The position numbers and the translations under genes are program-made. Shown one piece after another: positions 8,915-18,198 of a stretch of DNA of 64,000 nt. The notes beneath the pieces are model-generated. The model had not been told where the DNA came from and searched no databases. It saw nothing but the letters and a program-made list of their open reading frames with translations. How positions within the stretch are numbered: position 1 is the stretch's first letter; each line of letters starts with the position of its first letter. This DNA is from Caballeronia sp. dw_276 (GTDB taxonomy: Bacteria > Pseudomonadota > Gammaproteobacteria > Burkholderiales > Burkholderiaceae): contig NZ_JAAVUV010000010.1 of the NCBI RefSeq assembly GCF_018449635.1, positions 220,748 to 284,747 of the forward strand, read 5' to 3'.

Positions 8915-9652
8915 TTACGTTAACCCCATCCAGACCATAGCGACAATCGAAGCGCCCACAATCACCGCGCCCACGGTCTTGCGTTTATTCAACTCGGTCC
9001 ACAACAACACGCCGGTCAGCGACAACAAGATGATACTGCCCGCGAGCGTATCGATCAGCAGCACCCAACCCACGCTCAAGCCAACGCCTTTGTGCAGATT
9101 GCTCATGGTCGAGAGAAAGCTGTTCTCGCTTTTCTTCACCGATACAAACCCGTTGCCCACCCAATATTCCGCCGTAACGGACCCACTCGGCGACGCCACC
9201 GCCACGGTCCATTGTTCAGGCTGCATGGTTTTCTGGTCGCCCCAGCCGACCGTGTGGGCCGGTTCGCGTTTTGCGCGGCCGAGATTGCCTTCGATCTTCA
9301 GTTCTTTCTTGAGCCATTTGCCGAGGTCCATCGGCGACTTGAGGCCTTGGGCGGGGAGCGCCAATTGCATTTGCGAGACTTGCGGTTCGCCGCTCGATAT
9401 TCTCAACGGCCCGGCGCGATGATTCAGCAGAAAACCAGTCGAGCCGAAAAGAAGCCCGAGCACCGCGCCCCACAACCCGACCCATCCGTGGACTTTGCGC
9501 AGCCATTTGATAAACGTGGCGCGGCGCGAGCGCTGTTTGCGGGAAATCTGTTCGGCGTCGTCGATGAGCCTTCCGCCGTGCGGCGCGTACTGCATCGTGG
9601 TCGCGTTGGTCGCGGGATCAAGGGTTTCGGGCGCGTTCACGCGTCTCTCCAA
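8915..9652 (-). CDS. PepSY-associated TM helix domain protein, Fur-regulated
   Basis: A 245-residue protein with a cytoplasmic lead, a first membrane helix after FIKWLRKVHGWVGLWG (about residues 47-80), a periplasmic domain, a helix near residues 190-215 (LSVGWVLLIDTLAGSIILLSL) and a final helix to the C terminus. Conserved histidines occur in KVHGW and NLHKGVGL. This is the shorter PepSY-TM form often found with TonB-dependent siderophore receptors. A second Fur box lies just upstream. Together with the convergent 373-residue relative it forms an iron-regulated pair, although no receptor or siderophore gene is in the window. Confidence 0.83.
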   Translation of the reverse strand: MERRVNAPETLDPATNATTMQYAPHGGRLIDDAEQISRKQRSRRATFIKWLRKVHGWVGLWGAVLGLLFGSTGFLLNHRAGPLRISSGEPQVSQMQLALPAQGLKSPMDLGKWLKKELKIEGNLGRAKREPAHTVGWGDQKTMQPEQWTVAVASPSGSVTAEYWVGNGFVSVKKSENSFLSTMSNLHKGVGLSVGWVLLIDTLAGSIILLSLTGVLLWTELNKRKTVGAVIVGASIVAMVWMGLT

Positions 9653-9732
9653 TCATGCAGTTCAGGGGAAAACGGGATGGTTCAGCCAGACCGATGCAGG
9701 CAGACACGCATCGACAGGATCAATTCTCGAAT

Positions 9733-9751
9733 GAGAATTGTTATCATTACA
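9733..9751 (-). promoter_or_regulatory. Fur box upstream of the second PepSY gene
   Basis: Read on the minus strand, TGTAATGATAACAATTCTC matches the Fur consensus at 13 of 19 positions. It overlaps an AATTCTC-GAAT-GAGAATT inverted repeat at 9722-9739, so two Fur dimers may bind in an overlapping array. Confidence 0.78.
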
Positions 9752-9823
9752 TGTCGAATTGTTTTGTTCAACGAGTTTGTAAGGAGAAGGGCGCGAGCGC
9801 GCCGTTCTTGAAAATACGAAGAA

Positions 9824-10888
9824 TTACAAGGGCCAGAGCGGCCCTTCTTCCATCGCGCCACATTGTTCTCGTAATTCGAGAATCCGGTCTTCCCAGTAGC
9901 GTTGTGTGTTGAACCACGGGAAGGCGGCCGGGAAAGCCGGATCGTTCCATCGACGCGCAAGCCACGCCGCATAGTGAATCAGCCGCAAGGTGCGAAGCGC
10001 CTCGACCAGATGGAGTTCGCGCGGCTCGAAATCGCAGAAATCCTCGTAACCGGCGAGCAAATCGCCGAGCGCCCGCGATGCCTCCACCCGATCCCCCGGC
10101 AGCAGCAGCCACAAATCTTGGATGGCGGGCGCCATGCGGCTATCGTCGAAATCGACGAAATGCGGTCCCGCATCGGTCCATAACACGTTGCTCGGATGGC
10201 AATCGCCGTGAAGCCGGATGCTTTTAATGTCGCCGGCGCGGTCGTAGCAACGCTCGACGCCTTCCAGCGCCATTTTCACGACGGTTTCATAGGCTTCGCG
10301 AACATCGTCTGGCACGAAACCGTGCGAGAGCAGGAAGTCGCGCGGCTCGTAGCCGAATGTCTGGATATCGAGCGATGGCCGTTCAACGTACGGCTTGATC
10401 TGCCCGACCGCGTGAATCCGCCCGATAAACCTCCCCAGCCATTCCAGCGTCTCAGGCCGGTCGATATCCGGCGCGCGTCCGCCGCGCCGCTCGAAGATGG
10501 AAAACCGATAACCCTCGAAGGTATGCAGCGTCGCGCCGTTGATCGTGCGCGCCGGGACTGCGGGAATTTCGCGCTCGTAGAGCGTGCCGACGAACGCATG
10601 CTCTTCGAGAATGGCGGCATCGGACCAACGTTCCGGCCGATAAAACTTGGCGACCATCGGCGGCCCGTCTTCCATGCCGACCTGATACACGCGGTTTTCG
10701 TAGCTGTTGAGGGCGAGCATGCCGCCGTCGGTGCGTTCGCCAAGCGGCATCAGGACGCTGTCGAGCGCGTCGAGTACACGTTCGGGCGTGAGATCGGCGA
10801 AGGGAGGGGCGGGAAGATTGGCGTTGTTGCCCAGGGAACCGGAGTTCTCGTCTGGCGCGCGCGATGCATCGGAATGGTTCGGGTTCAT
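9824..10888 (-). CDS. srkA: stress response kinase A (YihE/RdoA family Ser/Thr kinase)
   Basis: A 354-residue protein of the APH/choline-kinase fold. E. coli SrkA is a Ser/Thr protein kinase that protects against stress-induced death linked to MazF. Visible motifs are NSYENRVYQVG near residue 62 (nucleotide site), VAKFYRPERWS near residue 78 (phosphate-anchoring Lys), LHGDCHPSNVLW near residue 230 (catalytic Asp/Asn) and FVDFDDSRMAPAIQDLW near residue 245 (metal Asp). Relative to E. coli (328 residues) there is a longer polar N terminus. A mazEF-type pair lies far away in this window at 57865-58397, but no direct link is visible. Confidence 0.92.
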   Translation of the reverse strand: MNPNHSDASRAPDENSGSLGNNANLPAPPFADLTPERVLDALDSVLMPLGERTDGGMLALNSYENRVYQVGMEDGPPMVAKFYRPERWSDAAILEEHAFVGTLYEREIPAVPARTINGATLHTFEGYRFSIFERRGGRAPDIDRPETLEWLGRFIGRIHAVGQIKPYVERPSLDIQTFGYEPRDFLLSHGFVPDDVREAYETVVKMALEGVERCYDRAGDIKSIRLHGDCHPSNVLWTDAGPHFVDFDDSRMAPAIQDLWLLLPGDRVEASRALGDLLAGYEDFCDFEPRELHLVEALRTLRLIHYAAWLARRWNDPAFPAAFPWFNTQRYWEDRILELREQCGAMEEGPLWPL

Positions 10889-10953
10889 TCCAGCATTGTG
10901 ACGCGCATCGCCGGAGGAAACATCAGCAATGCGCGCTTATATTACCAACGCGT

Positions 10954-11169
10954 TCAATGCATGAGCACGTTGCTGCTCGGCCGGACAAGTTCGCCGGTAT
11001 CGATGAGATCTTCGAGGAAGAACGGTTCCGTATTGAGCAATTCGGACGTGCCGGGTTCGTCGGCGTACCAGGCGACCATGGCCATGTCGCCGAGAATCCG
11101 CATGACGATGCCGCGTGCACCTTGCGGCACGGCGATATGGACGGAGCGAACGATTGAACCGATTTGCAT
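10954..11169 (-). CDS. conserved hypothetical protein, 71 residues
   Basis: A short protein beginning MQIGSIVRSVHIAVPQGARG with an evenly mixed alpha/beta-like composition and no membrane segment or signal. The start at 11169 is supported by GGGGAGTC immediately upstream; longer in-frame starts are less plausible. I do not recognise a named domain. It stands alone between srkA, on the same strand, and the divergent MFS gene. Confidence 0.72.
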   Translation of the reverse strand: MQIGSIVRSVHIAVPQGARGIVMRILGDMAMVAWYADEPGTSELLNTEPFFLEDLIDTGELVRPSSNVLMH

Positions 11170-11509
11170 GATGACTCCCCGAAATGTGCCGGCAGATACG
11201 TGGTGATGTGATGCGTGCCGGTCGGTTCTGGATGAAGCACAGAATTTTAAGCTCCGTGCACGGGACTGCAATGCCGCGCGAGACTCCGTAGATGCCTTGT
11301 TAATCGCGGCGTATTCCAATGATTTCGGCTCAATGGTGGTTCTACTTTAGCGCATCAGTTCTGCTTGGGTTCAACTCTGCCGTCGTTTATAGACGACGAA
11401 AACGCAAAACACGACGCGATGAAAGTTTCTTGAAAGCGTTAAGGCCGTGTCCCGGCGAGACACTTTTGTTCCCGGTATGGTTACGCGTTTCGCTATCGGA
11501 CTTTTCTTT

Positions 11510-12745
11510 GTGACCTCATCGCCGGCGCACAAGCTTTCCATCGATCCAACGCCTTATCTCGAACGCGGATCGCGCGCTTACTGGCACGCTTCGATTGCGT
11601 TGCTGTTTGCAGGCTACGCCACCTTCTCGCTGCTTTACTGTGTGCAGCCGCTCCTTCCCGAGTTCACCAAATCGTTCGGTGTGAGCCCGGCGCAGAGCGC
11701 GCTGTCGGTATCGGTGGCGACTGCCGCGCTTGCCATCGCGATCTTCGTTGCGGGCTTTGTTTCCGAAGGATGGAGCCGGCATAAGTTGATGACCTTGTCA
11801 CTGACGATCTCTTCGCTCTTGACGATCGTCGCGGCGTTTTTGCCGAGCTGGCACGGCCTCCTGATCGTGCGCGCGCTCGAAGGGCTCGCGCTCGGCGGCG
11901 TGCCGGCCGTCGCCATGGCGTATCTCGCGGAAGAAGTGCATCCCGATGGCCTCGGCCTCGCGATGGGCCTTTACGTTGGCGGGACGGCAATTGGCGGCAT
12001 GTCCGGGCGCGTGATCAGCGGGATTCTCGCGGACTTCTTTTCGTGGCGCGTGGCAATCGGCGGGATCGGGGTGCTGGGCTTGCTCGCGACACTCGCGTTT
12101 CGTGCGTTGTTGCCGCCGTCCAGGCGCTTCGTGCCGCGCGCGGGGATGGGTTTCACGCATCATCGGACGGCGTTGACAGGGCATCTGAAAAACCGCGGCT
12201 TGCCGTTCCTGTTCCTGATCGGCTTCGTGCTGATGGGCAGCTTCGTCACGATATACAACTACGTGGGGTATCGGCTGATCGCCTCGCCGTTCAACCTGAG
12301 TCAGACGGCAATCGGCGCGATCTTCGTGGTGTATCTGACGGGCGTGGTGGCGTCGCCATGGTCCGGCAAGATGGCCGATGTTTTCGGCCGTGGCCGCGTG
12401 TTGATCGCAGCGCTCGCGTTGATGATCGCCGGCGTGGCGATGACCTTGTCCACGTCCCTGCCGGTGGTGATCGTGGGTATTGCGGGCATGACTTTCGGGT
12501 TCTTTGCGGGGCACTCGGTCGCGAGCGGCTGGGTCGGCTTGCTCGCGAAAGGCGCGAAAGGGCAGGCAGCCGCGCTCTATTTGCTCGCGTATTACATTGG
12601 GTCGAGCGTGCTCGGTTCGTGGGGCGGCCATTTCTGGACCATCGATGGCTGGCGCGGCGTGACGGGTCTCGTTTTTGTCTTGTTGGTTATCGGGCTGGGC
12701 GGCGCGGAATTTTTGCGTCGGCGCGAGAGGCGAACGGTCGTTTAG
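11510..12745 (+). CDS. MFS transporter, YnfM-like
   Basis: A major facilitator protein with twelve hydrophobic segments and the motif LLYCVQPLLPEFTKSFGVSPAQSALSVS typical of the YnfM/AraJ-type exporters. A loop 2-3 motif variant (GFVSEGWSRHKLM) is present. GTG at 11510 was chosen because it puts a short cytoplasmic tail (TSSPAHKLSID) before helix 1 and has GGA upstream; an ATG at 11477 or 11447 is also open, so the start is uncertain. The substrate is unknown and no regulator is adjacent. Confidence 0.85.
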   Translation: MTSSPAHKLSIDPTPYLERGSRAYWHASIALLFAGYATFSLLYCVQPLLPEFTKSFGVSPAQSALSVSVATAALAIAIFVAGFVSEGWSRHKLMTLSLTISSLLTIVAAFLPSWHGLLIVRALEGLALGGVPAVAMAYLAEEVHPDGLGLAMGLYVGGTAIGGMSGRVISGILADFFSWRVAIGGIGVLGLLATLAFRALLPPSRRFVPRAGMGFTHHRTALTGHLKNRGLPFLFLIGFVLMGSFVTIYNYVGYRLIASPFNLSQTAIGAIFVVYLTGVVASPWSGKMADVFGRGRVLIAALALMIAGVAMTLSTSLPVVIVGIAGMTFGFFAGHSVASGWVGLLAKGAKGQAAALYLLAYYIGSSVLGSWGGHFWTIDGWRGVTGLVFVLLVIGLGGAEFLRRRERRTVV

Positions 12746-12820
12746 ATTCGCGCGCGAATGTAACGAAAGTCCTTTGTAACTTTCTTCATACAAGGGTTAT
12801 TCCGTATCCGCTTAAAACAA

Positions 12821-12853
12821 CGCCGCGCCAGCCCCGTCAGGCAAGGCGCGGTG
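12821..12853. repeat. GC-rich inverted repeat after the MFS gene
   Basis: CGCCGCGCC at 12821-12829 can pair, with one G-T pair, with GGCGCGGTG at 12845-12853. No T run follows, so it may be an imperfect terminator or part of the leader of the small membrane protein gene. Confidence 0.4.
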
Positions 12854-12980
12854 TCTACATGCCGCGTGAGATGGCGCGCTGCAGCATGTTTAAAGCCAAA
12901 ATCGCGGCCTATACTCAAATCGAACGTGCGACGTTCCACGCATTCAGGTGGACGCTGAGCACGGACGATGGGAGACGAGT

Positions 12981-13166
12981 ATGACCACCTACTTCACGAT
13001 CGGCGACTTCATCCTGATCATCCCGATGGCGCTCGCGGGGATTCTCTTTCTCGGCGCTGTTCCTTGCGCCACGCAGTTCCGCAAAAACACGTTGCGCGTA
13101 TTTGGCGCATTACTTGGGGTGCTGGTTGCATTCTTGTTGGTTGAGGGATTACCGGCGCTGGTTTAG
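12981..13166 (+). CDS. small hydrophobic membrane protein, 61 residues
   Basis: Two membrane segments are visible, about residues 8-28 (FILIIPMALAGILFLGAVP) and 40-58, separated by a short basic loop (ATQFRKNTLR). GGAGACGAG lies directly before the ATG at 12981. No named family is recognised. It lies alone, with a long hairpin-containing spacer behind it. Confidence 0.72.
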   Translation: MTTYFTIGDFILIIPMALAGILFLGAVPCATQFRKNTLRVFGALLGVLVAFLLVEGLPALV

Positions 13167-13224
13167 ACGCCTGAAACTCTCAAGCGCGGTGAACTGATTC
13201 ACTGAGATTGCCGTGCACGTTGGA

Positions 13225-13257
13225 CAGGAACTCGACGCTGACACGGCGTCGTTCCTG
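13225..13257. repeat. strong imperfect hairpin in the intergenic spacer
   Basis: CAGGAA plus CGACGC (13225-13230 and 13233-13238) pair with GCGTCG plus TTCCTG (13246-13257), twelve base pairs with a two-base bulge. No T run follows. The surrounding 13167-13447 gap has no supported gene. Confidence 0.6.
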
Positions 13258-13447
13258 CGTTCTCGCCTGGCGCTGCGGGAATGTCCCATGCTCACGTTCC
13301 TGACGTCCGTCACGAACGTCGACCGTTGATACGCTCCCTCTTCAAGACTTCCGCGCATCCGCCCGATGACGGCGTGCGTAAATAGAGCCAGTCGCTGTCC
13401 CAGTCGATGCCATTCAGCTTCAACGATAAAAAGACATCGAGGATTTC

Positions 13448-14230
13448 ATGCCCTTGCTCACCGTTGCCGTCATTGCGTTTGTTGCGCTCATCGCTATTTT
13501 CACGGCGGTGTGGGCGTGGCAGGTCAAATCGAAGAATGCCGGAATGATCGATCCCATCTGGGCGATGTCGCTCGGTCTGCTTGCCGTGTTTATCGCGGTA
13601 TTCGCGCAAGGCGAGCTGCATACGCGGGTTATCGTGGGGATTGGCGGACTTGTTTGGGGCATGCGGCTCGGCCTCCATTTATGGAAGCGCAACGCCGGTC
13701 ACGACGAAGACCCGCGTTATCACAAGTTTCGCGAGCAATGGGGCGCCGACGCCAACAAGAAGATGTTCTGGTTCTTCCAGCTGCAAGTCGTCATTTCGAT
13801 GCTGCTGTCCATCGCGTTCTTCGTTCCGGCTTATCGCATGACGCCGCCGGGCGCGCTTTGGGTTGCGCTGGCCGTGCTGATCTGGGTTGTATCGATTGCC
13901 GGCGAAGCGCTTGCCGATCATCAATTGCACGCGTTCAAAGCCGATCCGTCCAATCACGGCAAGGTCTGCCGCGCGGGCTTGTGGAAATACTCGCGGCATC
14001 CGAATTACTTCTTCGAGTGCGTGCATTGGGTTGCGTACATTCCGTTGGCCGTAGGTAGCGGATCATGGATCATCGCGATGCTTTTGCCGCCGGTCCTGAT
14101 GGCGTGGCTCTTGATGAAAGTATCGGGCGTGCCTATGGTGGAAGCTGAGTCCGCTAAAAAACGCGCGGGATATGCCGATTACATGCGTACGACCAGCGCA
14201 TTGATTCCATGGCCGCCGCGTCAGTCATAA
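13448..14230 (+). CDS. DUF1295 domain protein (steroid 5-alpha-reductase-like membrane protein)
   Basis: A 260-residue polytopic membrane protein. Six to seven hydrophobic segments are visible, and the C-terminal half carries GLWKYSRHPNYFFECVHW, the signature shared by DUF1295 and the 5-alpha-reductase/isoprenylcysteine methyltransferase group that bind NADPH or SAM at the membrane. The next gene, 24 bases downstream, encodes a cyclopropane-fatty-acyl-phospholipid synthase-like methyltransferase. DUF1295 and such methyltransferases often occur together, which suggests a joint job in lipid modification. The exact substrate is unknown. Confidence 0.9.
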   Translation: MPLLTVAVIAFVALIAIFTAVWAWQVKSKNAGMIDPIWAMSLGLLAVFIAVFAQGELHTRVIVGIGGLVWGMRLGLHLWKRNAGHDEDPRYHKFREQWGADANKKMFWFFQLQVVISMLLSIAFFVPAYRMTPPGALWVALAVLIWVVSIAGEALADHQLHAFKADPSNHGKVCRAGLWKYSRHPNYFFECVHWVAYIPLAVGSGSWIIAMLLPPVLMAWLLMKVSGVPMVEAESAKKRAGYADYMRTTSALIPWPPRQS

Positions 14231-14254
14231 ACAATAATAGCGAGGAGTATTTCC

Positions 14255-15367
14255 ATGAGCGACCTGTCATCCCAAGCGGCCATGCCAAAGCCACAAAAAC
14301 AGGAAGCGCCGCCGGACGGCCGGCTGATCGACTGGTGCGAACGCGGCCGGCTTCCGGATTCACTCGTGCGTCTGGGAATGCGCCGGTTGATGAAACAGCG
14401 TCTGCGCGATGAAGGTTTGAACGATGGCGAAGCGCGTTCCAAGCGTTTCAATCGTTTGGTCGACGAACTGCGCGCAAGCCCTATCGCTATAGAAACTCAG
14501 GCCGCCAATACGCAGCATTACGAAGTGCCGGCCGGATTTTTTCACGGGCATCTGGGCGAGCATCTGAAGTACTCGTGCTGTTTATACAGAACGGGTAAGG
14601 AAACGCTCGATCAAGCCGAAACCGCGATGCTCGAAGAGTACGCGGTGCGCGCTCAGCTCTACGATGGCCAGCGCATTCTGGATCTCGGTTGCGGCTGGGG
14701 ATCGTTGTCGTTGTGGCTGGCCGGGAAGTATCCGCATTCGCAGATCGTGGGTTTATCGAATTCGCGGGGGCAGCGCGAGTTTATTGAAGCGACGGCGGCC
14801 GAGCGCGGCATTACTAACTTGCGTGTGGTGACGGGGAATGTCGTTGAATATCAATTTGAGGCTGAAACGCTTGGCGAAGGTTTCGATCGCGTGCTGTCGA
14901 TAGAAATGTTCGAGCACATGAAGAATTACCGCTTGTTGCTGAACAAGATTTCAGGATGGATGCGCGAAGACGCCAAGCTGTTTGTGCATGTGTTCGCGCA
15001 TCGGACGCTCGCGTATCACTTCGAGGTGAAGGACGGCAGCGACTGGATGTCGAAGTATTTTTTCACCGGCGGGACGATGCCGTCGGAATCCCTGTTGCTG
15101 CATTTCCAGGACGACCTCACGATAGACCGCCAATGGTGGGTGAGCGGCACGCATTACGAAAAGACCGCGAATCACTGGCTTGAGAATCTCGACGCCGCTC
15201 GAGATGAGCTAATGCCATTGCTGGTTCAGACCTATGGCGCAGCCGATGCGCCCGTCTGGTTTCAGCGTTGGCGCATGTTTTATATGGCCGTCGCCGAGTT
15301 GTTCGGTTACGCGAAGGGCAATGAATGGGGCGTCGCGCATTATCGATTCTCGAAGCGGCACGGATGA
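14255..15367 (+). CDS. cyclopropane-fatty-acyl-phospholipid synthase family methyltransferase
   Basis: A 370-residue SAM-dependent enzyme of the CFA synthase/mycolate methyltransferase group, which acts on unsaturated acyl chains of membrane phospholipids. HYEVPAGFFHGHLGEHLKYS near residue 90 and ILDLGCGWGSLSLWLA near residue 145 (SAM site) are clear. VLSIEMFEHMKNY near residue 215 holds the acidic and aromatic residues near the active site. It is shorter at the N terminus than E. coli Cfa (382 residues). It follows the DUF1295 gene in an apparent two-gene operon with GCGAGGAG before its ATG, and it stops immediately before the convergent amidase gene. Confidence 0.9.
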   Translation: MSDLSSQAAMPKPQKQEAPPDGRLIDWCERGRLPDSLVRLGMRRLMKQRLRDEGLNDGEARSKRFNRLVDELRASPIAIETQAANTQHYEVPAGFFHGHLGEHLKYSCCLYRTGKETLDQAETAMLEEYAVRAQLYDGQRILDLGCGWGSLSLWLAGKYPHSQIVGLSNSRGQREFIEATAAERGITNLRVVTGNVVEYQFEAETLGEGFDRVLSIEMFEHMKNYRLLLNKISGWMREDAKLFVHVFAHRTLAYHFEVKDGSDWMSKYFFTGGTMPSESLLLHFQDDLTIDRQWWVSGTHYEKTANHWLENLDAARDELMPLLVQTYGAADAPVWFQRWRMFYMAVAELFGYAKGNEWGVAHYRFSKRHG

Positions 15368-16825
15368 TTATCGTGCGACCATCAGCGCCGGCCGCTTGCT
15401 GAACCACGGCCGCGCGGTTTCGAGTTGCGCTGCGAGCCGGAACAACGTCGCGTCTTCGCTGCGGCGTCCAGCAAACTGCACGCCAATCGGCAGACCGCGC
15501 GCGTTCCAGTAAAGCGGCACGGACATCGCGGGCTGGCCGGTGAAATTGAACAGCTCGGTACATCCGGCCCAATCGAAAGCCTTCTTCGCCGATACCGCCA
15601 GCATCCTGCGCAACAACGACTCCACTGGAACCGCCGTCAACACGCCCATCTGGAAGCGCTCGAATTGTGTTGGCTGCTTCGCGCCAATCTTGAAAGGCGC
15701 GCCGGCGAGCGTGGGCGTGAGCAATACGTCGTAGCGCGACATCAACGCGTCCATCTTCGCCATGACCTGACGCTGCAATTCAAGCGCGGCGGGCAGATCC
15801 TTCTGGCCAATCGAACGGCCGATATGTGCCATTGCCCAAGACGCAATCTCGAAGTCCGCGCGTTTTGGCTTCTGGCCGCTGACCTTGTCGGCCTGCAGGA
15901 CGATCTCTTCAGCGAGCACCGCCCACATCACGAGGAACGCGTGCGCGATGGCATCGAAATCGAGGCCGAACGAGGCAGGCTCGACGTGATGGCCGAGAGA
16001 TTCGGCGAGTTTGGCGGCATCGTCGAGCGCGGTTTTTACATCCGCCGACAACCCCGCCGCCAATTGCGGCTCGGCCATATAACCGATGCGTAATGGCGCG
16101 CACGGCTCGCTGACCGCGCGGAAAAACGCGCCGCTTTGTCCCGTCGATGTCAGGTCGAGCAACAACGCGCTATCACGCACGCTTCGCGACACCGCATGAT
16201 CCACCGATAAAACCCCCGGCGCCGGCAACGGTTGCGGCTGGACATCGTTGGATGGCTTGTAGCCGAACAAACCACAACACGATGCCGGAATGCGGATCGA
16301 GCCGCCGCCGTCGGCTGCGTGCGCGAGCGGAACGACGCCGCCCGCAACGGCCGCTGCCGCGCCGCCGCTTGAACCGCCTGGCGTGTAGTCGAGTCCCCAC
16401 GGGTTGCGCGTCGGGCCGAACAGCTCTGGTTCGGTGTAGGGCATCTGGCCGATTTCCGGCGTGTTCGTCTTGCCGAAGATGTTGAGTCCGGCCGCTTTCG
16501 AGCGCGCCACGATCGGCGAATCTTCGCGGGGGATGTAGTGCTGGAAATGGCGGCTGCCCATGGACATCCGCAGGCCCGCGACCGGCGCGCCCAGATCCTT
16601 GATGAGGTAGGGCACGCCCGCGAGCGGACCGTCGGCGGGAAAGCCTGAACGGCTCGCGCGGTTGCGGGCCGCCTGGTAATCCGTGAGCACGATGGCGTTG
16701 ATCGCCGGATTGACGGCTTCCGCGCGCGCGATGGCTGTATCGATAAGTTCGCGTGCGCTTACCTGGCCCGTACGTACAAGCTCCGCCAGGCCGATGGCGT
16801 CATGGTCGAGATACTCGGACTGCAC
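15368..16825 (-). CDS. amidase signature family protein
   Basis: A 485-residue amidase of the Ser-cisSer-Lys type. Lys76 (VPYLIKDLGAP), Ser152 in the GGSSGG loop and the nucleophile Ser176 in ADGGGSIRIPA are at the expected spacing of 24 residues between the two serines. The length matches the family. Substrates in this family range from amides and nitrile-derived amides to lactams, and none can be assigned here. It converges with the methyltransferase gene with no gap, and the dienelactone hydrolase gene lies upstream on the same strand with a 67-base spacer. Confidence 0.93.
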   Translation of the reverse strand: MQSEYLDHDAIGLAELVRTGQVSARELIDTAIARAEAVNPAINAIVLTDYQAARNRASRSGFPADGPLAGVPYLIKDLGAPVAGLRMSMGSRHFQHYIPREDSPIVARSKAAGLNIFGKTNTPEIGQMPYTEPELFGPTRNPWGLDYTPGGSSGGAAAAVAGGVVPLAHAADGGGSIRIPASCCGLFGYKPSNDVQPQPLPAPGVLSVDHAVSRSVRDSALLLDLTSTGQSGAFFRAVSEPCAPLRIGYMAEPQLAAGLSADVKTALDDAAKLAESLGHHVEPASFGLDFDAIAHAFLVMWAVLAEEIVLQADKVSGQKPKRADFEIASWAMAHIGRSIGQKDLPAALELQRQVMAKMDALMSRYDVLLTPTLAGAPFKIGAKQPTQFERFQMGVLTAVPVESLLRRMLAVSAKKAFDWAGCTELFNFTGQPAMSVPLYWNARGLPIGVQFAGRRSEDATLFRLAAQLETARPWFSKRPALMVAR

Positions 16826-16892
16826 GGCTTCCCCTGGTTTTATTGTTCCATCTGTTTGAGGCGGCCGTGCAGTCCGCAGCGCGAAAAGCCCG

Positions 16893-17588
16893 TTACGAAT
16901 GCTCGCCGAGGAACGTCAGCGTGCGGCCGTGTGCAAGCGCCGAAGCCTTCTGATTGTACGAAGCACGATCCGTGCAATTGAACCCGTGGTCCGCGCCCGG
17001 ATACGTGAAGACCTGCGCGTCTTTGCCGGCGAAGCGCTGCTTGACGGCATTCACGGCGTCGGACGGAATGTGAGCGTCCAGGTCGCCGTAGTGGAACTGG
17101 ATCGGCGCCTTGACGTTGTCGGCCAGATCGAGTTGCGTGTGGATGCCGCCGCCGTAGTAGGCCACGGCGATATCGAACGAGCCCTTCGCCGCCGCCAGAT
17201 ACGCCAACCGGCCGCCCAGGCAATAGCCCACGCCCGCAACTTTGCCGTTCACTTCGGGCAATGCGCGCAAGGCAGCGGCGGCTGCGCCTACATCGGCAAC
17301 GCCGGGGTCGAGGTCGAACTTGCCGTACAGCTCCATCGCCTTGTCGCGATCCGCGCCGTCATAACCCAGTTCCACGCGCGGCTGGATGCGCCAGAAGATG
17401 TCCGGCGCGAGCGCCACGTAGCCATCGGCGGCATATTGGTCAGCCACTGCCCGGATGTGCGAATTCACACCGAAGATTTCCTGGATGATAACCACGCCCG
17501 GGCCCTTGCCAGCCTTGGGCAGCGCGAGATAACCCTGGTAGCTTTCGCCGTTGGCGGGGATGTCGATCCATCGGGATGAAACGGTCAT
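16893..17588 (-). CDS. dienelactone hydrolase family protein
   Basis: A 231-residue alpha/beta hydrolase. The Cys-Asp-His triad is visible: Cys123 in GVGYCLGGRLA, Asp171 in YGDLDAHIP and His201 in PGADHGFNC. Carboxymethylenebutenolidases with this triad open dienelactones in chloroaromatic degradation, but many family members act on unrelated esters, and no ring-cleavage genes are nearby. The start at 17588 has AGGAG eight bases upstream and gives the usual N terminus. Longer in-frame starts add a basic stretch unlike the family. Confidence 0.92.
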   Translation of the reverse strand: MTVSSRWIDIPANGESYQGYLALPKAGKGPGVVIIQEIFGVNSHIRAVADQYAADGYVALAPDIFWRIQPRVELGYDGADRDKAMELYGKFDLDPGVADVGAAAAALRALPEVNGKVAGVGYCLGGRLAYLAAAKGSFDIAVAYYGGGIHTQLDLADNVKAPIQFHYGDLDAHIPSDAVNAVKQRFAGKDAQVFTYPGADHGFNCTDRASYNQKASALAHGRTLTFLGEHS

Positions 17589-18198
17589 AGTGATGCTCCT
17601 GACTGATTGCCTAATGATAAGGGGCGCAAAAACACGGCGAAGAACACGCCGGAAAAAGCGGGAAAAAAGCGGCAAGGCAGTTTGCCACCATTCCATGCCG
17701 TTTGCTGGCGGACGTCCGGCTGTAAAGCGCCTGTAGGAAATCGCCCGGGCATGATGTCGTGGCGTACGTCGGTGTGGTTTTAGAAACGCTCTAGAGTTAA
17801 TGCTCTTTTAAGTGTTTCGATTGATTGGCCTTGAGCGGCCGCGATAATACCGGCACAGTCCCATCAAACTAAAGAGAGGCCGCGCCGCTGCGGCGTCCAC
17901 CCTCTGAAGAACCGCATGAACAGGGCGTTTGCGCACTGCACCAGCACATTTCCAGTGGCTTCTCAACTAGTCTCTTATTAGTAGCAACACCACTATCTTA
18001 AAAAACTTCCCCAAATTAATTTGACAACCCTACACTTGCGCGCAGTACGGATGGCGGCCGCCAAAAATGGCCGGCTGAAGGACTTGCCAAGTGCATGACG
18101 ATGCATCCGGCGTGGTCGTCCACGGGGCTGAACCACCGTGATGAAAAGCGGGGCACAGGGCGACACCGTTGTTTTTGGGACCGAAACTGGAGACTTAC
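17589..18198. other. intergenic region, divergent promoters
   Basis: A 610-base gap between the leftward hydrolase and the rightward binding-protein gene. No supported gene is seen. The right half is AT-rich and holds a perfect TTGACA at 18021-18026, with only a poor -10 about 17 bases downstream. A GC-rich patch (about 17878-17900) can form a short hairpin. The long leader before the binding-protein gene (over 150 bases from that TTGACA) leaves room for a regulatory RNA element, but none is recognised. Confidence 0.5.
18021..18049 (+). promoter_or_regulatory. candidate promoter for the livK-like gene
   Basis: A consensus -35 TTGACA at 18021-18026 lies downstream of an AT-rich stretch. The -10 at normal spacing is weak (around 18044-18049). 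The call rests mostly on the -35 and its position. Confidence 0.35.

Noticed and set aside
17589..18198. Possible riboswitch before the livK-like gene
   Set aside because: No known riboswitch core or matching terminator/antiterminator pair could be recognised by eye.
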